From Mycobacterium sp. SMC-8 (lineage in GTDB: Bacteria > Actinomycetota > Actinomycetes > Mycobacteriales > Mycobacteriaceae): 64,000 bases of DNA. The stretch spans positions 2,356,001 through 2,420,000 of the forward strand of contig NZ_CP079865.1 in assembly GCF_025263565.1 (NCBI RefSeq). Reading direction: 5' to 3'. Both the position numbers and the translations under genes were made by a program. Below the pieces are notes generated by a model. The model was given only the letters and a program-made list of their open reading frames with translations. It was not told the origin of the DNA and searched no databases. This document shows positions 63,776-64,000 of this stretch, piece by piece; the first letter of the stretch is position 1; the number at the start of each line of letters is the position of its first letter.

Positions 63776-64000
63776 GTGCCGTTCACGGTGTCGACGGTCG
63801 AGGGTTTCGATCCGCGGAGCCTGACGGGCGCGGCGGCCGATCTGGGCGCCAAGATCGGTGAGCTCGACGAGCTGATCGCGCAGCAGCGCCGGTCCGTGCA
63901 ACGGCTGCGTGGTGCGTGGCGCGGCGCCTCTGGTGAGGTGACCGTCGATCAGGCCGAACAGAATCTGGCCGCGCAGGTGCGACTTCGAGAGCGGCTGGAG
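63776..64000 (+). CDS. WXG-motif protein (partial, cut by window edge)
   Basis: GTG at 63776 follows GAGGGGG and opens a frame of 75 codons that continues past the window. The peptide starts MPFTVSTVEGFDPRSLTGAAADL and is helical, with AWRG at about residue 47-50 between two predicted helices. A W-x-G turn between helices is the mark of WXG100/ESX-related proteins or of N-terminal domains of larger secreted effectors. The rest is needed to decide which. Confidence 0.6.
   Translation, partial: MPFTVSTVEGFDPRSLTGAAADLGAKIGELDELIAQQRRSVQRLRGAWRGASGEVTVDQAEQNLAAQVRLRERLE

Overview
The window reads as chromosomal DNA of a mycobacterium, most likely a rapid grower of the Mycolicibacterium type. 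The evidence is high GC, frequent GTG starts, 1-4 bp stop/start overlaps, a complete mce operon, DUF3349 and MPT64-like genes, and a gene order that follows the M. tuberculosis menaquinone region (menA, mtnP, galE3 ... menE, pitA, menB ... menC, bpoC, menD ... mgtA, menG ... menJ, grcC1, htpX, gpsA). No tRNA, rRNA or CRISPR array was seen.

Layout. 1-3.5 kb: MoxR/DUF58/VWA chaperone-like operon, minus strand. 3.5-14.7 kb: menA, a small conserved ORF, mtnP, an epimerase, a nitronate monooxygenase, a two-component system, a polyprenol-glycosylation-like set (GT2, DUF2064, methyltransferase, convergent multi-spanning membrane protein), a PPOX flavoprotein and menE. 14.7-21.1 kb: two DUF3349 genes around the phosphate transporter pitA, a VOC protein, an acyl-CoA synthetase, an SDR and menB. 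21.2-27.1 kb: a HAD hydrolase, a tightly coupled four-gene cluster (GT2, acyl-CoA dehydrogenase-like, PIG-L deacetylase, NodS-like methyltransferase), then a divergent MFS/GntR pair sharing a palindromic operator. 27.1-46.5 kb: a fatty-acid/lipid accessory block made of a fadD8-like ligase with a KstR-type operator, two DUF2236 oxygenase-like genes, a TetR regulator with twin operators, a complete mce operon (yrbEA, yrbEB, mceA-F, a Mas protein, an MPT64-like protein, a secreted protein), a third DUF2236 gene, a second TetR and another FadD. 46.6-47.4 kb: a class III guanidine (mini-ykkC) riboswitch followed by a paired SMR guanidinium exporter. 47.4-53.1 kb: menC, two DJ-1/PfpI-type genes, bpoC, menD and a DUF3592 gene. 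53.1-64 kb: a DsbA-like lipoprotein, mgtA, an SDR, an IS110-family insertion, menG, a hypothetical, menJ, grcC1, htpX, a secreted protein, gpsA and the start of a WXG-motif protein cut by the window edge.

How the genes work together. MenD, MenC, MenE and MenB supply the naphthoate ring (MenH is not assigned here, BpoC being the neighbouring hydrolase). GrcC1-type prenyl diphosphate synthase supplies a side chain, MenA prenylates, MenG methylates and MenJ saturates one isoprene unit: nearly all of menaquinone-9(II-H2) synthesis is within 57 kb, although it is broken up by accessory blocks. The 27-46 kb block looks like a lipid import and activation island (Mce importer, acyl-CoA ligases, DUF2236 oxygenases, local TetR control) placed between menB and menC.

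Non-coding structure is rich: five copies of a ~60 bp dispersed palindrome, several hairpins between genes, a PHO-box-like direct repeat before pitA, and at least two genes (menE, the NodS-like methyltransferase) whose best start is CTG.
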